Of a stretch of DNA of 64,000 nt, positions 17,971 to 26,604 are shown piece by piece (position 1 is the stretch's first letter; every line of letters starts with the position of its first letter). Location of the stretch: contig JAWPML010000001.1 in the NCBI GenBank assembly GCA_033344915.1, forward strand, positions 3,429,736-3,493,735, in the 5' to 3' direction. Made by a program: the position numbers and the translations under genes. Source of the DNA: Acidimicrobiales bacterium. GTDB lineage: Bacteria; Actinomycetota; Acidimicrobiia; Acidimicrobiales; Aldehydirespiratoraceae. The notes below the pieces were generated by a model, which ran no database searches, was not told the DNA's origin, and saw only the letters and a program-made list of their open reading frames with translations.

Positions 17971-19011
17971 TCAGCGCAGTTCGGGCCGCTCGGGCCCCGG
18001 TTCGACGAGAAACGGTGCGGGATCGGCAACGTACGCGCCGATGGCTGTCTCCAGCCTCGCCCCCACGTCGTCCCAGTCGAACGTGCGGGCGTGCGCCGTC
18101 GCGGCCTGCGCGTAGGCAAGCCGACGCGGCTCGTCGTCGTGCAGTGAGATCACGGCTCGTGCGACCGCTGGAGCGTCGTCGATTGCGACGACGTCGGCCG
18201 TGCGCCCCGGGAGGGCGTAGTCCTCCGAGCCGCCGCAGTCGGTGGTGACCAGCGCCGCGCCGCACGCCATCGCTTCGAGCGGGGTGAGCCCGAAGCCCTC
18301 GTTGCGGCTGGTCTGCACGAAGATCCGGGTGTCGCTGTAGATCTCCGTGGCGAGCTGCTGGTGATCCGGTGAGTCGATGAACGCGACACCCGCGGGCAGG
18401 TCGTCGGGCACCCGTCGACCGAAGACGGTGCCGCGGATGTCGGGCCGCTGCGCCCGGAGCTGTTCCAGCATCGCCCTCGCCGTGGGCCAGCCCTTCTCGC
18501 GGAATGGGTGGTGCAGCACCGTCACGTCGATCGACCGATCCGTGAGCGGCCGATGGGGACGGAACACGTCGTGATCGAGCCCCGGTGGCACATGGACCAT
18601 GCGCTCGCGGGGCACGCCATAGCTCTCACCGATCCGGAGCAGCCACGCCGCCACGCAGACCTTCAGACCCGGCGAGCGGAAGGCATCGGCCTCCCACTGC
18701 TCCGAGAGCATCCGATGACCCTGCACGACAGTGACGGGCAGACCGAGACGCTCCGGAGCGGCCGAGTGGAAGACCACATCGGACGCCGGCACGGCCGGGT
18801 CGTCGAGCGCGTCGACGAGATGGTGGACCACGTCCGCCTGCCGGCAGACCGCGGGGATGTCGTCGAGCGAGGAGACCCGATCCGGCCACGCCGGACCGTG
18901 AAGGAAGTGCACCTCCACGCCGCGGCGGCTCAACGCGTTCGCGAACTCGTAGAGCACCGCCTCGCCGCCCGTGACGTTGCCCGTCGACGGGTAGACGAAC
19001 GTGGCGATCAT
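17971..19011 (-). CDS. GT4 family glycosyltransferase
   Basis: This 346-residue GT-B enzyme is similar along its length to the neighbour at 16936-17967 (GGEAVLYEFANALSRRGVEV; VCVAAWLLRIGESYGVP; SRNEGFGLTPLEAMACGAA). Its ATG at 19011 overlaps the stop of the acetyltransferase gene by four bases. The two glycosyltransferases converge tail to tail, so they probably arose by duplication and inversion and may add successive sugars. Confidence 0.87.
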   Translation of the reverse strand: MIATFVYPSTGNVTGGEAVLYEFANALSRRGVEVHFLHGPAWPDRVSSLDDIPAVCRQADVVHHLVDALDDPAVPASDVVFHSAAPERLGLPVTVVQGHRMLSEQWEADAFRSPGLKVCVAAWLLRIGESYGVPRERMVHVPPGLDHDVFRPHRPLTDRSIDVTVLHHPFREKGWPTARAMLEQLRAQRPDIRGTVFGRRVPDDLPAGVAFIDSPDHQQLATEIYSDTRIFVQTSRNEGFGLTPLEAMACGAALVTTDCGGSEDYALPGRTADVVAIDDAPAVARAVISLHDDEPRRLAYAQAATAHARTFDWDDVGARLETAIGAYVADPAPFLVEPGPERPELR

Positions 19012-19640
19012 CCGTCGCCCGAGCCGAGGACACGCGCCGGGATCCCGACGACCACGGCGCCCGGCGCGACATCGCGGGTGACAACGGCGTTGGCGCCGAC
19101 CTCGGCGCCGGCGCCGATCTCGTGGTCACCGAGCACGCGGGCGCCCGTGCCGATCCGGGCACCCTCACGCACGACCGGCCCGTGGAATGCACCGGCCTGC
19201 AGACCGATCGTGGTGAACGGTGCGATCACGACCCTCGTTTCGATGACGGTGATGCCATCGATGACCACCTGGCCGTGAGGGAGGTAGACCCCCGGCGCCA
19301 TCTCGACGGGATCGCCGATACAGATCTGGCCCCGGGAGATCGAGAGGAGGTGCAGCAACCGGGGAAGCACGGGCACCCGCCGGACCCGCAGGGCGACGCG
19401 GGCGCGGTACAGCACCTGCGCCAGGAAGGCGTCGGCGGTGAAGCACAGACGGACCACGAGCACGATGGCGTCGAGGGCCCCGTCGACCTCGTCGATCTCA
19501 CCGCGGTTGCGGGCGGCCATGCGGGCATCGGCCATGACGGCCTCGCGGAACCCCGGCTGACGAGCGCGCCACTCGGCCCAGAACTCCTCGCGCCCCGGGG
19601 TGTTCTCGACCCCGATCCAACGCTCGCGACGTGTGGCCAT
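19008..19640 (-). CDS. serine-acetyltransferase-like hexapeptide O-acetyltransferase
   Basis: The protein has 210 residues from ATG 19640; an upstream start at 19679 would add 13 residues with no conserved features. The C-terminal half is a left-handed beta-helix of hexapeptide repeats (IVIAPFTTIGLQAG, VREGARIGTGARVLGDHEIG, VGANAVVTRDVAPGAVVVGIPARV), the usual acetyl-CoA fold of CysE and sugar O-acetyltransferases. An N-terminal helical region of about 100 residues is serine-acetyltransferase-like. In a glycan locus, O-acetylation of a sugar is more likely than cysteine synthesis (inference). Confidence 0.7.
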   Translation of the reverse strand: MATRRERWIGVENTPGREEFWAEWRARQPGFREAVMADARMAARNRGEIDEVDGALDAIVLVVRLCFTADAFLAQVLYRARVALRVRRVPVLPRLLHLLSISRGQICIGDPVEMAPGVYLPHGQVVIDGITVIETRVVIAPFTTIGLQAGAFHGPVVREGARIGTGARVLGDHEIGAGAEVGANAVVTRDVAPGAVVVGIPARVLGSGDG

Positions 19641-19708
19641 GACCCGCAGAGGGTACACGGCGTGGACTGGGCCTAACATTGGTCCCCGAGCTGGGCCGGG
19701 TGGTCCCC

Positions 19709-19738
19709 TTGACCGCTTCAGGTGGTCGGCTCCACACT
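19709..19738 (+). promoter_or_regulatory. possible promoter of the 1088-aa gene
   Basis: TTGACC (19709-19714) and CACACT (19733-19738), 18 bases apart, resemble a weak sigma-70 promoter. They lie 56 bases before the ATG at 19794, which is preceded by a gagga ribosome site. Confidence 0.3.
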
Positions 19739-19793
19739 ATCCGTGGTCCACTCGCCGCCGCGACCCCTGACTCTCCGCACCTGAGGAACCTGC

Positions 19794-22700
19794 ATGTATC
19801 CGTTCTGGGACACCGTCATCAATCCGCTCGTGCTCATCGCGGATGCCCGCCGCATCGTCGAGATCGGGGCGCTGCGGGGTGAGACGACGGCGAAGATGCT
19901 CGATGACCTCCGCCCCGACGCGGAGCTGCACGTCATCGATCCGCTGCCCCAGTTCGACCCGAGCGCCCACGAGGCCGCCTTCCCCGGTCGCTACATCTTC
20001 CACAAGTCGCTCAGCCTCGAGGTGCTTTCCGACCTCCCCGCGTTCGACCTCGCCCTGATCGACGGCGACCACAACTGGTACACCGTCTACAACGAGTGCC
20101 GCGAGCTCGCCGCCGGGGCCAAACGGGCCGGCGAGCCGCTGCCACTGATGATCCTCCACGACGTCGGGTGGCCCTACGGTCGCCGCGACCTCTACTACAA
20201 CCCCTCCGACATCCCACAGGAGCACCGCCAGCCCCACGAGCGCAAGGGCATGATGCCCGGGCGAACCAAGCTGCTCCCGGCCGGCGGCATGAACATCACG
20301 CTGGAGAACGCGGTCGAGGAAGGCGGGCCCCGCAACGGCGTGCGCACCGGCCTGGACGACTTCATCGCCGAGCACGACAAGCCGATCCGGCAGGTCATCC
20401 TCCCGATCTACTTCGGGCTCGCGATCGTCGCCGACGAGGAGTACCTCGCCGCCCATCCCGACGTCGTGGCGTTCCTCGACCGGCTCGAATCCCACGAGGG
20501 CACCCAGGAACTCCTGGAGCTCTCCGAACAGATCCGCCTCGAAGGGGTCGTCTTCGAGCACAACATCGACCGGATGCGCAACGAGCGCCTCGGTCGGGCG
20601 ACGGACCGCTACATCGACCTGCTGAAGGGCAGCCTCCTCGACGAGCACTATCTGGAGAACGAAGAGCGCATCGACTACCTGCTCGCCTGCCTGCGCAGCG
20701 GCCGCGACCTGAACGAGGAGGAGCTGCGCGACCCCGTCAAGGCCCGAGCCCGGAACATGCGCGAGCGCCGCGCCGCTCGCGAGTCCGGCGCGCCCGGCGC
20801 CACCGACCGCCCCGGTCACTTCGCGTACGCGGACATGGGCCGCGAACGCCTCGACCAGCTCGAGGCCGCACTGCGCCGGGCCGACGACGACGGCGTGGAT
20901 GGCGACATCGTCGACGTCGGCGTCGGCCGCGGCGGCTCGTCGATGTTCATGAAGGGCCTGCTCGACATCCTGGAGACGCCGAACCGTGCGATGTGGGTGG
21001 TCGACGAGTTCCGGGCCTCCCCGCCTGACGGAGCCCGGTCCTGGCGGGAGGCCGGCACGGCCGACCTGCTGTCGGACCTCAACCAGGTGCGCGACGGGTT
21101 CGCCCGTTTCGACCTGCTCGACGACGACGTGCGCTTCCTCCAGGGCAAGCCCTCCAACACGCTCCCGGACGCCGACATCTCGTCGATCGCCGTGCTGCGC
21201 CTCGGCCCCGGCCTCGGCGCCGAGGCCGGTGCCGCCCTCGAGGCGCTCTACGACCGGGTGGCACCCGGCGGCATCGTCGTGGTCGAGGACGAGCACGACC
21301 CGCAGACTGCGGCCGCGGTGCAGGCGTTCCGCACCGAGCGCGGCATCGACGACTTCGATCGCATCGCGTGGACCGGTACGGCGTGGATCAAGGCCGACGA
21401 GACCGTTCCCGCGGCTTCGACGTCGGTGGTCCGCGACCGCGCCCCGCTGGCGCCCACCGTCGGGGGACGACCCACCGACCGGCTGGATCTGTCGATCGTC
21501 GTCGTGTTCCACAACATGCGCCGCGAGGCCGAACGCACGTTGCACTCGCTCACGCGCGGCTACCAGCGCGGCATCGACGACCTCCACTACGAGGTCATCG
21601 TCGTCGACAACGGATCCGACCCCGACCAGGCCCTCGACGCCGCGTTCGTGGAGAGCTTCGGCGCGGAGTTCCGTCTGCTCGACATGGGGGCCGATGCGCC
21701 GCCGTCGCCGACCCACGGCCTGAACGAGGGCATCGCGGCCACGACCGGCACGAACGTCGCGCTGATGATCGACGGCGCCCACGTGCTCACGCCCGGCGTG
21801 CTCCGTCACGGCATGACGGCCCTCGACGCCTACAGCCCGACCGTGGTCGCCACCCAACAGTGGTACGTCGGCCCCGGCCAGCAGCCCGACCTCGCCGAGG
21901 AGTACACGCAGTCCGACGAGGACGCTCTGTTCACGGGGATCGAATGGCCCTCGGACGGGTACCGGCTCTTCGAGATCGGCCACTTCATCGGCAGCCGCGA
22001 CTGGTTCGACGGCATCCTCGAGAGCAACTGCCTCTTCGCCCCCCGGGAGCTCCTCGAGCAGGTCGGTGGCTTCGACGACAGCTTCTCGATGCCGGGTGGC
22101 GGCTACGCGAACCTCGAGATCTACGAACGGCTCGCCTCGCATCCCGACGTCACCCTGTCGAGCATCATCGGCGAAGGCTCGTTCCACCAGGTCCACGGCG
22201 GCACGACCACGAACGACACGGAGGTCGAAGGGCGTCGGGCCAAGACCTTCGGCTACGGCGAGGACTATGCGTCACGGACGGGCCGCACGATGCGAGGACC
22301 GGCTCGGACGGTCCGCTACGTGGGTGGGTTCGAGTCGGTGGCGTCGAACCGCACCCGCAGCCGCCGACTGACGGCCTCCTCGTTCGGCCGGGGCCGCGTC
22401 GACACCGGGGTCGACGGCCTCCCCGAGCGGGCCCACCCGATGCCCGACGAGCTGGTCACCTCGTTCGTCGACGCCTACTGGCACAGCCTCGCCTGGCAGG
22501 ACTCCACCTGGCGGGGCCAGCCCCTCGTCAACGCGCCGAGCGACCTCCTCGTCTACCAGGAGCTGCTCGACCGGATCCGCCCCGACCATGTCGTCGTCAC
22601 CACGGTGCCGGGCGCCGGCACCGCCCACTATCTGGCGACCGTCTGCGCTGTGCTCGGCCACGGCGAGGTCATCGCGGTGGGTCGTCACGGATCGGACCCG

Positions 22701-23060
22701 GCGAACCATCCCCGCCTCACGAAGGTGCGGGGCGTGCCCTCGGACGAGGAAACGATCGCCGAGGTCCGTGCCCTGGTCGGCGACGACCCCCACGCTCTCG
22801 TCGTGATCAGCTCCGGCGCGCCGGCGCCCACGCTCCAGACCGAGTTCGCGGCCTACTCGCCGATGGTCCGGCCGGGGAGCTACGTCATCATGGAGAACAC
22901 CATCTACGGCGGTCACCCGGTCTGGCCGGCCTACGGCCCGTCACCGCTCAACGCAGTCCGCCGGATTCTCGTCGAGCACGGCGACTTCATGCAGGACACG
23001 CGGGTGGAGAAGCACGGACTCACGTTCAACCCGGGCGGGTTCCTGCGCCGTAGCGAGTGA
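19794..23060 (+). CDS. four-domain methyltransferase-TylF-GT2-CmcI fusion protein
   Basis: This 1088-residue multidomain protein begins at ATG 19794. Residues 1-270 form a class I methyltransferase (RRIVEIGALRGETTAKML; LALIDGDHNWYTVYNE). Residues 342-545 match TylF-type macrocin O-methyltransferases (GDIVDVGVGRGGSSMFMKGL; VRFLQGKPSNTLPD). Residues 564-845 form a GT2 domain (LSIVVVFHNMRREAERTL; VIVVDNGSDPD; GEGSFHQVHGG). Residues 882-1088 resemble CmcI/rhamnosyl O-methyltransferase (NAPSDLLVYQELLDRIRPD; VIMENTIYGGHPVWPAYGP), although the usual ETGTAHGGS loop is VPGAGTAHY, so activity is uncertain. It overlaps the next gene by GTGA. It probably adds and methylates sugars in one polypeptide. Confidence 0.85.
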   Translation: MYPFWDTVINPLVLIADARRIVEIGALRGETTAKMLDDLRPDAELHVIDPLPQFDPSAHEAAFPGRYIFHKSLSLEVLSDLPAFDLALIDGDHNWYTVYNECRELAAGAKRAGEPLPLMILHDVGWPYGRRDLYYNPSDIPQEHRQPHERKGMMPGRTKLLPAGGMNITLENAVEEGGPRNGVRTGLDDFIAEHDKPIRQVILPIYFGLAIVADEEYLAAHPDVVAFLDRLESHEGTQELLELSEQIRLEGVVFEHNIDRMRNERLGRATDRYIDLLKGSLLDEHYLENEERIDYLLACLRSGRDLNEEELRDPVKARARNMRERRAARESGAPGATDRPGHFAYADMGRERLDQLEAALRRADDDGVDGDIVDVGVGRGGSSMFMKGLLDILETPNRAMWVVDEFRASPPDGARSWREAGTADLLSDLNQVRDGFARFDLLDDDVRFLQGKPSNTLPDADISSIAVLRLGPGLGAEAGAALEALYDRVAPGGIVVVEDEHDPQTAAAVQAFRTERGIDDFDRIAWTGTAWIKADETVPAASTSVVRDRAPLAPTVGGRPTDRLDLSIVVVFHNMRREAERTLHSLTRGYQRGIDDLHYEVIVVDNGSDPDQALDAAFVESFGAEFRLLDMGADAPPSPTHGLNEGIAATTGTNVALMIDGAHVLTPGVLRHGMTALDAYSPTVVATQQWYVGPGQQPDLAEEYTQSDEDALFTGIEWPSDGYRLFEIGHFIGSRDWFDGILESNCLFAPRELLEQVGGFDDSFSMPGGGYANLEIYERLASHPDVTLSSIIGEGSFHQVHGGTTTNDTEVEGRRAKTFGYGEDYASRTGRTMRGPARTVRYVGGFESVASNRTRSRRLTASSFGRGRVDTGVDGLPERAHPMPDELVTSFVDAYWHSLAWQDSTWRGQPLVNAPSDLLVYQELLDRIRPDHVVVTTVPGAGTAHYLATVCAVLGHGEVIAVGRHGSDPANHPRLTKVRGVPSDEETIAEVRALVGDDPHALVVISSGAPAPTLQTEFAAYSPMVRPGSYVIMENTIYGGHPVWPAYGPSPLNAVRRILVEHGDFMQDTRVEKHGLTFNPGGFLRRSE

Positions 23061-23755
23061 CCGTGGCCGACCGCTTCTTCTTCCTGCACATGCAGAAGAC
23101 CGCGGGCACGTCGCTGTGGCAACGCCTCAACGAGGCGTTCCCCCGCGAGCAGCTCTATCCGGGCGAACACGACGGCCAGAAGCCCGACGTCACCATCCTG
23201 CCCGAAGCCGCGATCGCGGCAGTCGAGGCGCGCGGCGACGAGATCCGGGTCGTCACCGGCCACTTCCCGTTGTGCACCACGGAACTGCTCGGCGGCGGGT
23301 TCCGCACGTTCACCGTGCTCCGTCATCCGGTCGAGCGCACCCTGTCGAGCCTTCGGCACTATCGCGAGAAGACGCCGGGGATGGAGGACGTCCCGCTCGC
23401 CGAGCTGTACGAGGACCCGTGGCGGCGGCTCGTCATCCGGAACCACATGGTGAAGATGCTCAGCCTCACCGTCGAGGAGATGACCGGCGGGATGCTCACC
23501 GAGGTGGACTTCACCCCGGCGCGCCTCCAGCAGGCGAAGGACGCCCTCGACACGATCGACGTCGTCGGGATCCAGACCCGGTTCGAGCCGTTCTGCGACG
23601 AACTGGCCCGGCGGTTCGGATGGGACCTCGGGCCGCCCCGCTATGCGAATCGCACGAGTCGAACCGAAGCCCCGGAGGACCTCGTCGCCCGGATCGTGGA
23701 GGACCAGGCGGACGACATCGCGCTCTTCGAGTACGGCTGCTCGATCGCCGTCTGA
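23057..23755 (+). CDS. Sulfotransfer_2-type sulfotransferase
   Basis: This 232-residue protein starts at GTG 23057, overlapping the upstream fusion gene. FFFLHMQKTAGTSLWQRL is the PAPS P-loop of the heparan/chondroitin-type Sulfotransfer_2 family, GDEIRVVTGHFPL a conserved core strand, and VLRHPVERTLSSLRHYRE the 3'-phosphate motif. Such enzymes sulfate sugars in polysaccharides. It is a paralogue of the protein at 25873-26604, with the same GDEIRVV.GHFPL and ERTLS.LRH blocks. Confidence 0.87.
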   Translation: MTVADRFFFLHMQKTAGTSLWQRLNEAFPREQLYPGEHDGQKPDVTILPEAAIAAVEARGDEIRVVTGHFPLCTTELLGGGFRTFTVLRHPVERTLSSLRHYREKTPGMEDVPLAELYEDPWRRLVIRNHMVKMLSLTVEEMTGGMLTEVDFTPARLQQAKDALDTIDVVGIQTRFEPFCDELARRFGWDLGPPRYANRTSRTEAPEDLVARIVEDQADDIALFEYGCSIAV

Positions 23756-23773
23756 GCCGCGCCCGTCAGCCGC

Positions 23774-24778
23774 TCAGAGCAGGATCGGAATCTGCCCGTC
23801 GGGGTACGACGACGGGGCGAAGAACCATGATTCGATCGCGTGCCGTTCACTGGTCATGCCCTCGCTCACGCCGGTGCGGTGCAGGAACAGGTGGTCGAAG
23901 AAGAGGGCGTCGCCGGCCTCGAATGTCGGGCGGACCACGGCCACGTCGCCCGCAGCCTCCGCGACCTTGTCCGGGGCGACGGACCAGTCGAACATCGCGC
24001 CCGGCGTGCCCGTCTCCACGATCCGGTCGAGGCGTCGGGGCACGAGATCGAGTGCCGGTGCGTCGACACCGCAGGGGCCCAGCGCCAGCCAGAGGTTGAG
24101 CGAGCGCACCTCCCGCCCCAGGAAGGCACCGTCCTGGTGCCAGTTCGTCTGGGTGTCGACCGGCACGCGGCGCAGGTTGCACTTGTTGGCCGACAGCGCC
24201 GGCCGCTCGCCGAGATAGTCGGCGACGAGGTCGCCCAGTCCGTGACGTTCGATCAGCTCGGTGAGGACGAACATCATGCGGGGCGAGTCAACGGTCCAGA
24301 CGCCGCCGCTCTCCCGCATGAACTTCCGGCCGCCGATGCGATAGTCGCCGACCGACGGCGTGAACGGCGTGAACCATGGCGCATCGTCCGGGTCGCGGTG
24401 GCCGGCCTGGCGATCGTCGAACGCGGCGAACGTCCGATCGATGCCGTCACGGAGCTCGCCGGCCTCGGACTCGTCGATGAGTCCGCGCACCAGCACACAG
24501 CCGTGGGTGGCGATGCCGTCGCGCAGCGCGTCGGCCGTCAGTTCGTCTCTCGCCAACTCGGGCAGGTCCGCCCCGGATCGGGGACGCGGCGGCTCCGGCT
24601 CGACCGCGACCGGGACGGGGGGCGCGGCCTGGAAGAACGCCTCGTGTCGCAGCTCGACGAGCAGCGACTCGAGCGCCGGGTCCGCGCCGCCACGCAGCGC
24701 CTCGATCGCGGCATCGAGCGCCGCGACGGGGTCACCCGCGTCGCGCAGGGCGTCGATGCGGTCCCGCACCGGGGTCAC
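23774..24778 (-). CDS. PhyH-family non-haem iron dioxygenase
   Basis: The protein has 334 residues from GTG 24778, chosen because it forms a GTGA overlap with the stop of the upstream gene; the longer open frame has no conserved sequence. An N-terminal helical segment of about 50 residues (RDRIDALRDAGDPVAALDAA) precedes a phytanoyl-CoA-dioxygenase-like double-stranded beta helix. Iron ligands are visible as NWHQDGAFLG (H..D) and the distal LFLHRTGVSEGMTSERHAIE, with an Arg for 2-oxoglutarate. It resembles the protein at 26601-27623 over its whole length. It would hydroxylate a small molecule or a sugar or lipid part of the glycan. Confidence 0.82.
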   Translation of the reverse strand: MTPVRDRIDALRDAGDPVAALDAAIEALRGGADPALESLLVELRHEAFFQAAPPVPVAVEPEPPRPRSGADLPELARDELTADALRDGIATHGCVLVRGLIDESEAGELRDGIDRTFAAFDDRQAGHRDPDDAPWFTPFTPSVGDYRIGGRKFMRESGGVWTVDSPRMMFVLTELIERHGLGDLVADYLGERPALSANKCNLRRVPVDTQTNWHQDGAFLGREVRSLNLWLALGPCGVDAPALDLVPRRLDRIVETGTPGAMFDWSVAPDKVAEAAGDVAVVRPTFEAGDALFFDHLFLHRTGVSEGMTSERHAIESWFFAPSSYPDGQIPILL

Positions 24779-25764
24779 GACGTCACCGGAGGGCGTTGCC
24801 CCTGGCGGGCGGCGGTCCGGGCCTGCTGCTGCAGGAACTCCGCGATCAACTCGTCCTCGCTCAGCGTCTCGACGATCTCGAGCTCCTGGAAGGGCACGAC
24901 GTCGTAGTCCAGATCCCGCCAGTAGTACTGGAACTCGTCGCTCCTCCACTGTTCGTAGATCTCGTCCCAGCTGAGCCGGCCGAAGTGGGGTTCGAGGCAC
25001 CCGGCCGTGAGCGCCTCACCCTCGAGTTGCCACCGGAAGTCGATCGACAGCCGGAAGAACATGCCCGAGAGGTTGTGGAGGGCGGCGTGCACGGTGAGGG
25101 ACGGGAAGACGAGGACGTCGCCCGCCTCGAAGCGCGTGGTGACCCACCGGCACTCCTCGAGCATCTCCGGCGGGAGCATCGCGCACCGGTTGCCGGCCCC
25201 CAGATGGTTGGTCAGGGGCAACGGGCCCCACTTGTGCGATCCGCGCAGGATCGCGAGCCCGCCGAGCTCGGCCGCCATGTCGCCGAGCGGGATCCAGGTC
25301 GCCGTCAGCTTCTCCGTCCCCTGATTGTTGGGATAGTCCTGGTGGGGCGGCGTGCTGATCGCCTCGAAGTCGGGGAACACCAGCCGCGCGATCTTGAGTG
25401 GATGGGGGAAGGCCGACTCGCCCAGGGCCGCTCGCATCGCGGCGACCAGTGCCGGCTGGTGGGCGAGCGTGTGGAACGACTCGAGCTTCTGCACGCGATC
25501 GAGCGCGTCGAAGAACGCCGGATCGCCCTCGCGGGCGGGTTCGATGCCGACGCGCCCGGCCATCGGCAGCGCTTCCGGGTCCGTCCAGCCGGCCTCGCCG
25601 AGGGCGCGCAGCACGTCGCGACGCACCGCCAGGACGTCGTCGCGGTCCAGGAGTTTCGGCAGGTAGAGGTAGCCGTCCTCCTCCAACCGGGCGCGCAGCG
25701 CGACGGGGTCGTCGACGATCGAGGTCGACTCGCTCATCGGCAGGAATGCCCAGTCGTACGTCAT
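24775..25764 (-). CDS. PhyH-family non-haem iron dioxygenase
   Basis: From ATG 25764 the protein has 329 residues. A second ATG at 25737 (MSESTS) is possible, and neither has a strong ribosome site. The 2-His-1-Asp facial triad is visible in STPPHQDYPNNQG and LVFPSLTVHAALHN, and FFRLSIDFRWQ carries the 2-oxoglutarate-binding Arg. The C-terminal tail is rich in Gln and Asp. It differs from the two other PhyH proteins nearby. The gene is divergent from the sulfotransferase at 25873, with a shared 108-base upstream region. The substrate is unknown. Confidence 0.8.
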   Translation of the reverse strand: MTYDWAFLPMSESTSIVDDPVALRARLEEDGYLYLPKLLDRDDVLAVRRDVLRALGEAGWTDPEALPMAGRVGIEPAREGDPAFFDALDRVQKLESFHTLAHQPALVAAMRAALGESAFPHPLKIARLVFPDFEAISTPPHQDYPNNQGTEKLTATWIPLGDMAAELGGLAILRGSHKWGPLPLTNHLGAGNRCAMLPPEMLEECRWVTTRFEAGDVLVFPSLTVHAALHNLSGMFFRLSIDFRWQLEGEALTAGCLEPHFGRLSWDEIYEQWRSDEFQYYWRDLDYDVVPFQELEIVETLSEDELIAEFLQQQARTAARQGQRPPVTS

Positions 25765-25872
25765 CGCGAAACGTCCATCGCGCAGCTGAGGGTAGCAGCC
25801 GGATCGACCACGAAGAAGGGTCAGAGCGCCGCTCTCGGTGGCAGAACCAACGCCTGCTACTCTCATCCTCCT

Positions 25873-26604
25873 GTGAGTGAAGACCCCACGCGATTCTTCG
25901 TCGTCCACCTCCAGAAGACGGCCGGCACGACCGTGCGCGACCGGTTCCGGGCGACCTTCCCCGACGAAGCGATCTACCCCAACGCCACGGACGGCACCGA
26001 CAAGCGCCTGTCCGTCATCTCCCTCACCCACCTCCTCGATCGTTGGGCCGTCCGCGGCGACGAGATCCGCGTCGTCGCCGGCCACTTCCCCCTCTCGGTG
26101 GTGGAACTGCTCGACGCGCCCTTCGTGACGCTGAGCGTGCTGCGCCCACCGATCGAGCGGACCCTGTCGTACCTGCGCCACCAGAAGCGCATCAACACGG
26201 CCGACCGGGAGAAATCACTCGAGGAGCTCTACGACGACCCGTTCCGGTTCGCCGGCCTGATCCGCAACCACATGACCCGCATGTTCGCGATCAAGTCCGA
26301 CGAGATGGGCCCGGGTGACGGGGTGCTCACCGACGTCGACGACACGCCCGCTCGCCTCGACGACGCGAAGGCCGGGGTGGCGTCGCTCGACGCGTTCGGC
26401 CTCCAACCCCTCCTGGACGAGTTCTGGAACGACCTCGCGGCGCGCTACGGACTCGTCGGCGATCAGCAGATCGTGTCGAACACGACCGAACCCGAGGAGG
26501 CGCCCGACCACCTCATCGAGCGCATCGCCCACGACAATGCGCTGGACCTGGCGCTCTACGATTTCGCCGAGACGCTGTACCACGACCGGCAGGCGGTCCG
26601 ATGA
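25873..26604 (+). CDS. Sulfotransfer_2-type sulfotransferase
   Basis: The 243-residue protein starts at GTG 25873 (VSEDPTRFFVVHLQKTAGTT). The P-loop HLQKTAGTTVRDRF and core GDEIRVVAGHFPLS match the paralogue at 23057. The 3'-phosphate motif reads VLRPPIERTLSYLRH, where the usual RHP has become RPP. The gene is the first of a six-gene plus-strand run and is linked by ATGA to a PhyH dioxygenase. A sulfated sugar is the probable product. Confidence 0.85.
   Translation: MSEDPTRFFVVHLQKTAGTTVRDRFRATFPDEAIYPNATDGTDKRLSVISLTHLLDRWAVRGDEIRVVAGHFPLSVVELLDAPFVTLSVLRPPIERTLSYLRHQKRINTADREKSLEELYDDPFRFAGLIRNHMTRMFAIKSDEMGPGDGVLTDVDDTPARLDDAKAGVASLDAFGLQPLLDEFWNDLAARYGLVGDQQIVSNTTEPEEAPDHLIERIAHDNALDLALYDFAETLYHDRQAVR

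Noticed and set aside
19737-22196. An 819-codon minus-strand frame opposite the 1088-residue fusion
   Set aside because: Antisense shadow of a gene with four recognisable domains.
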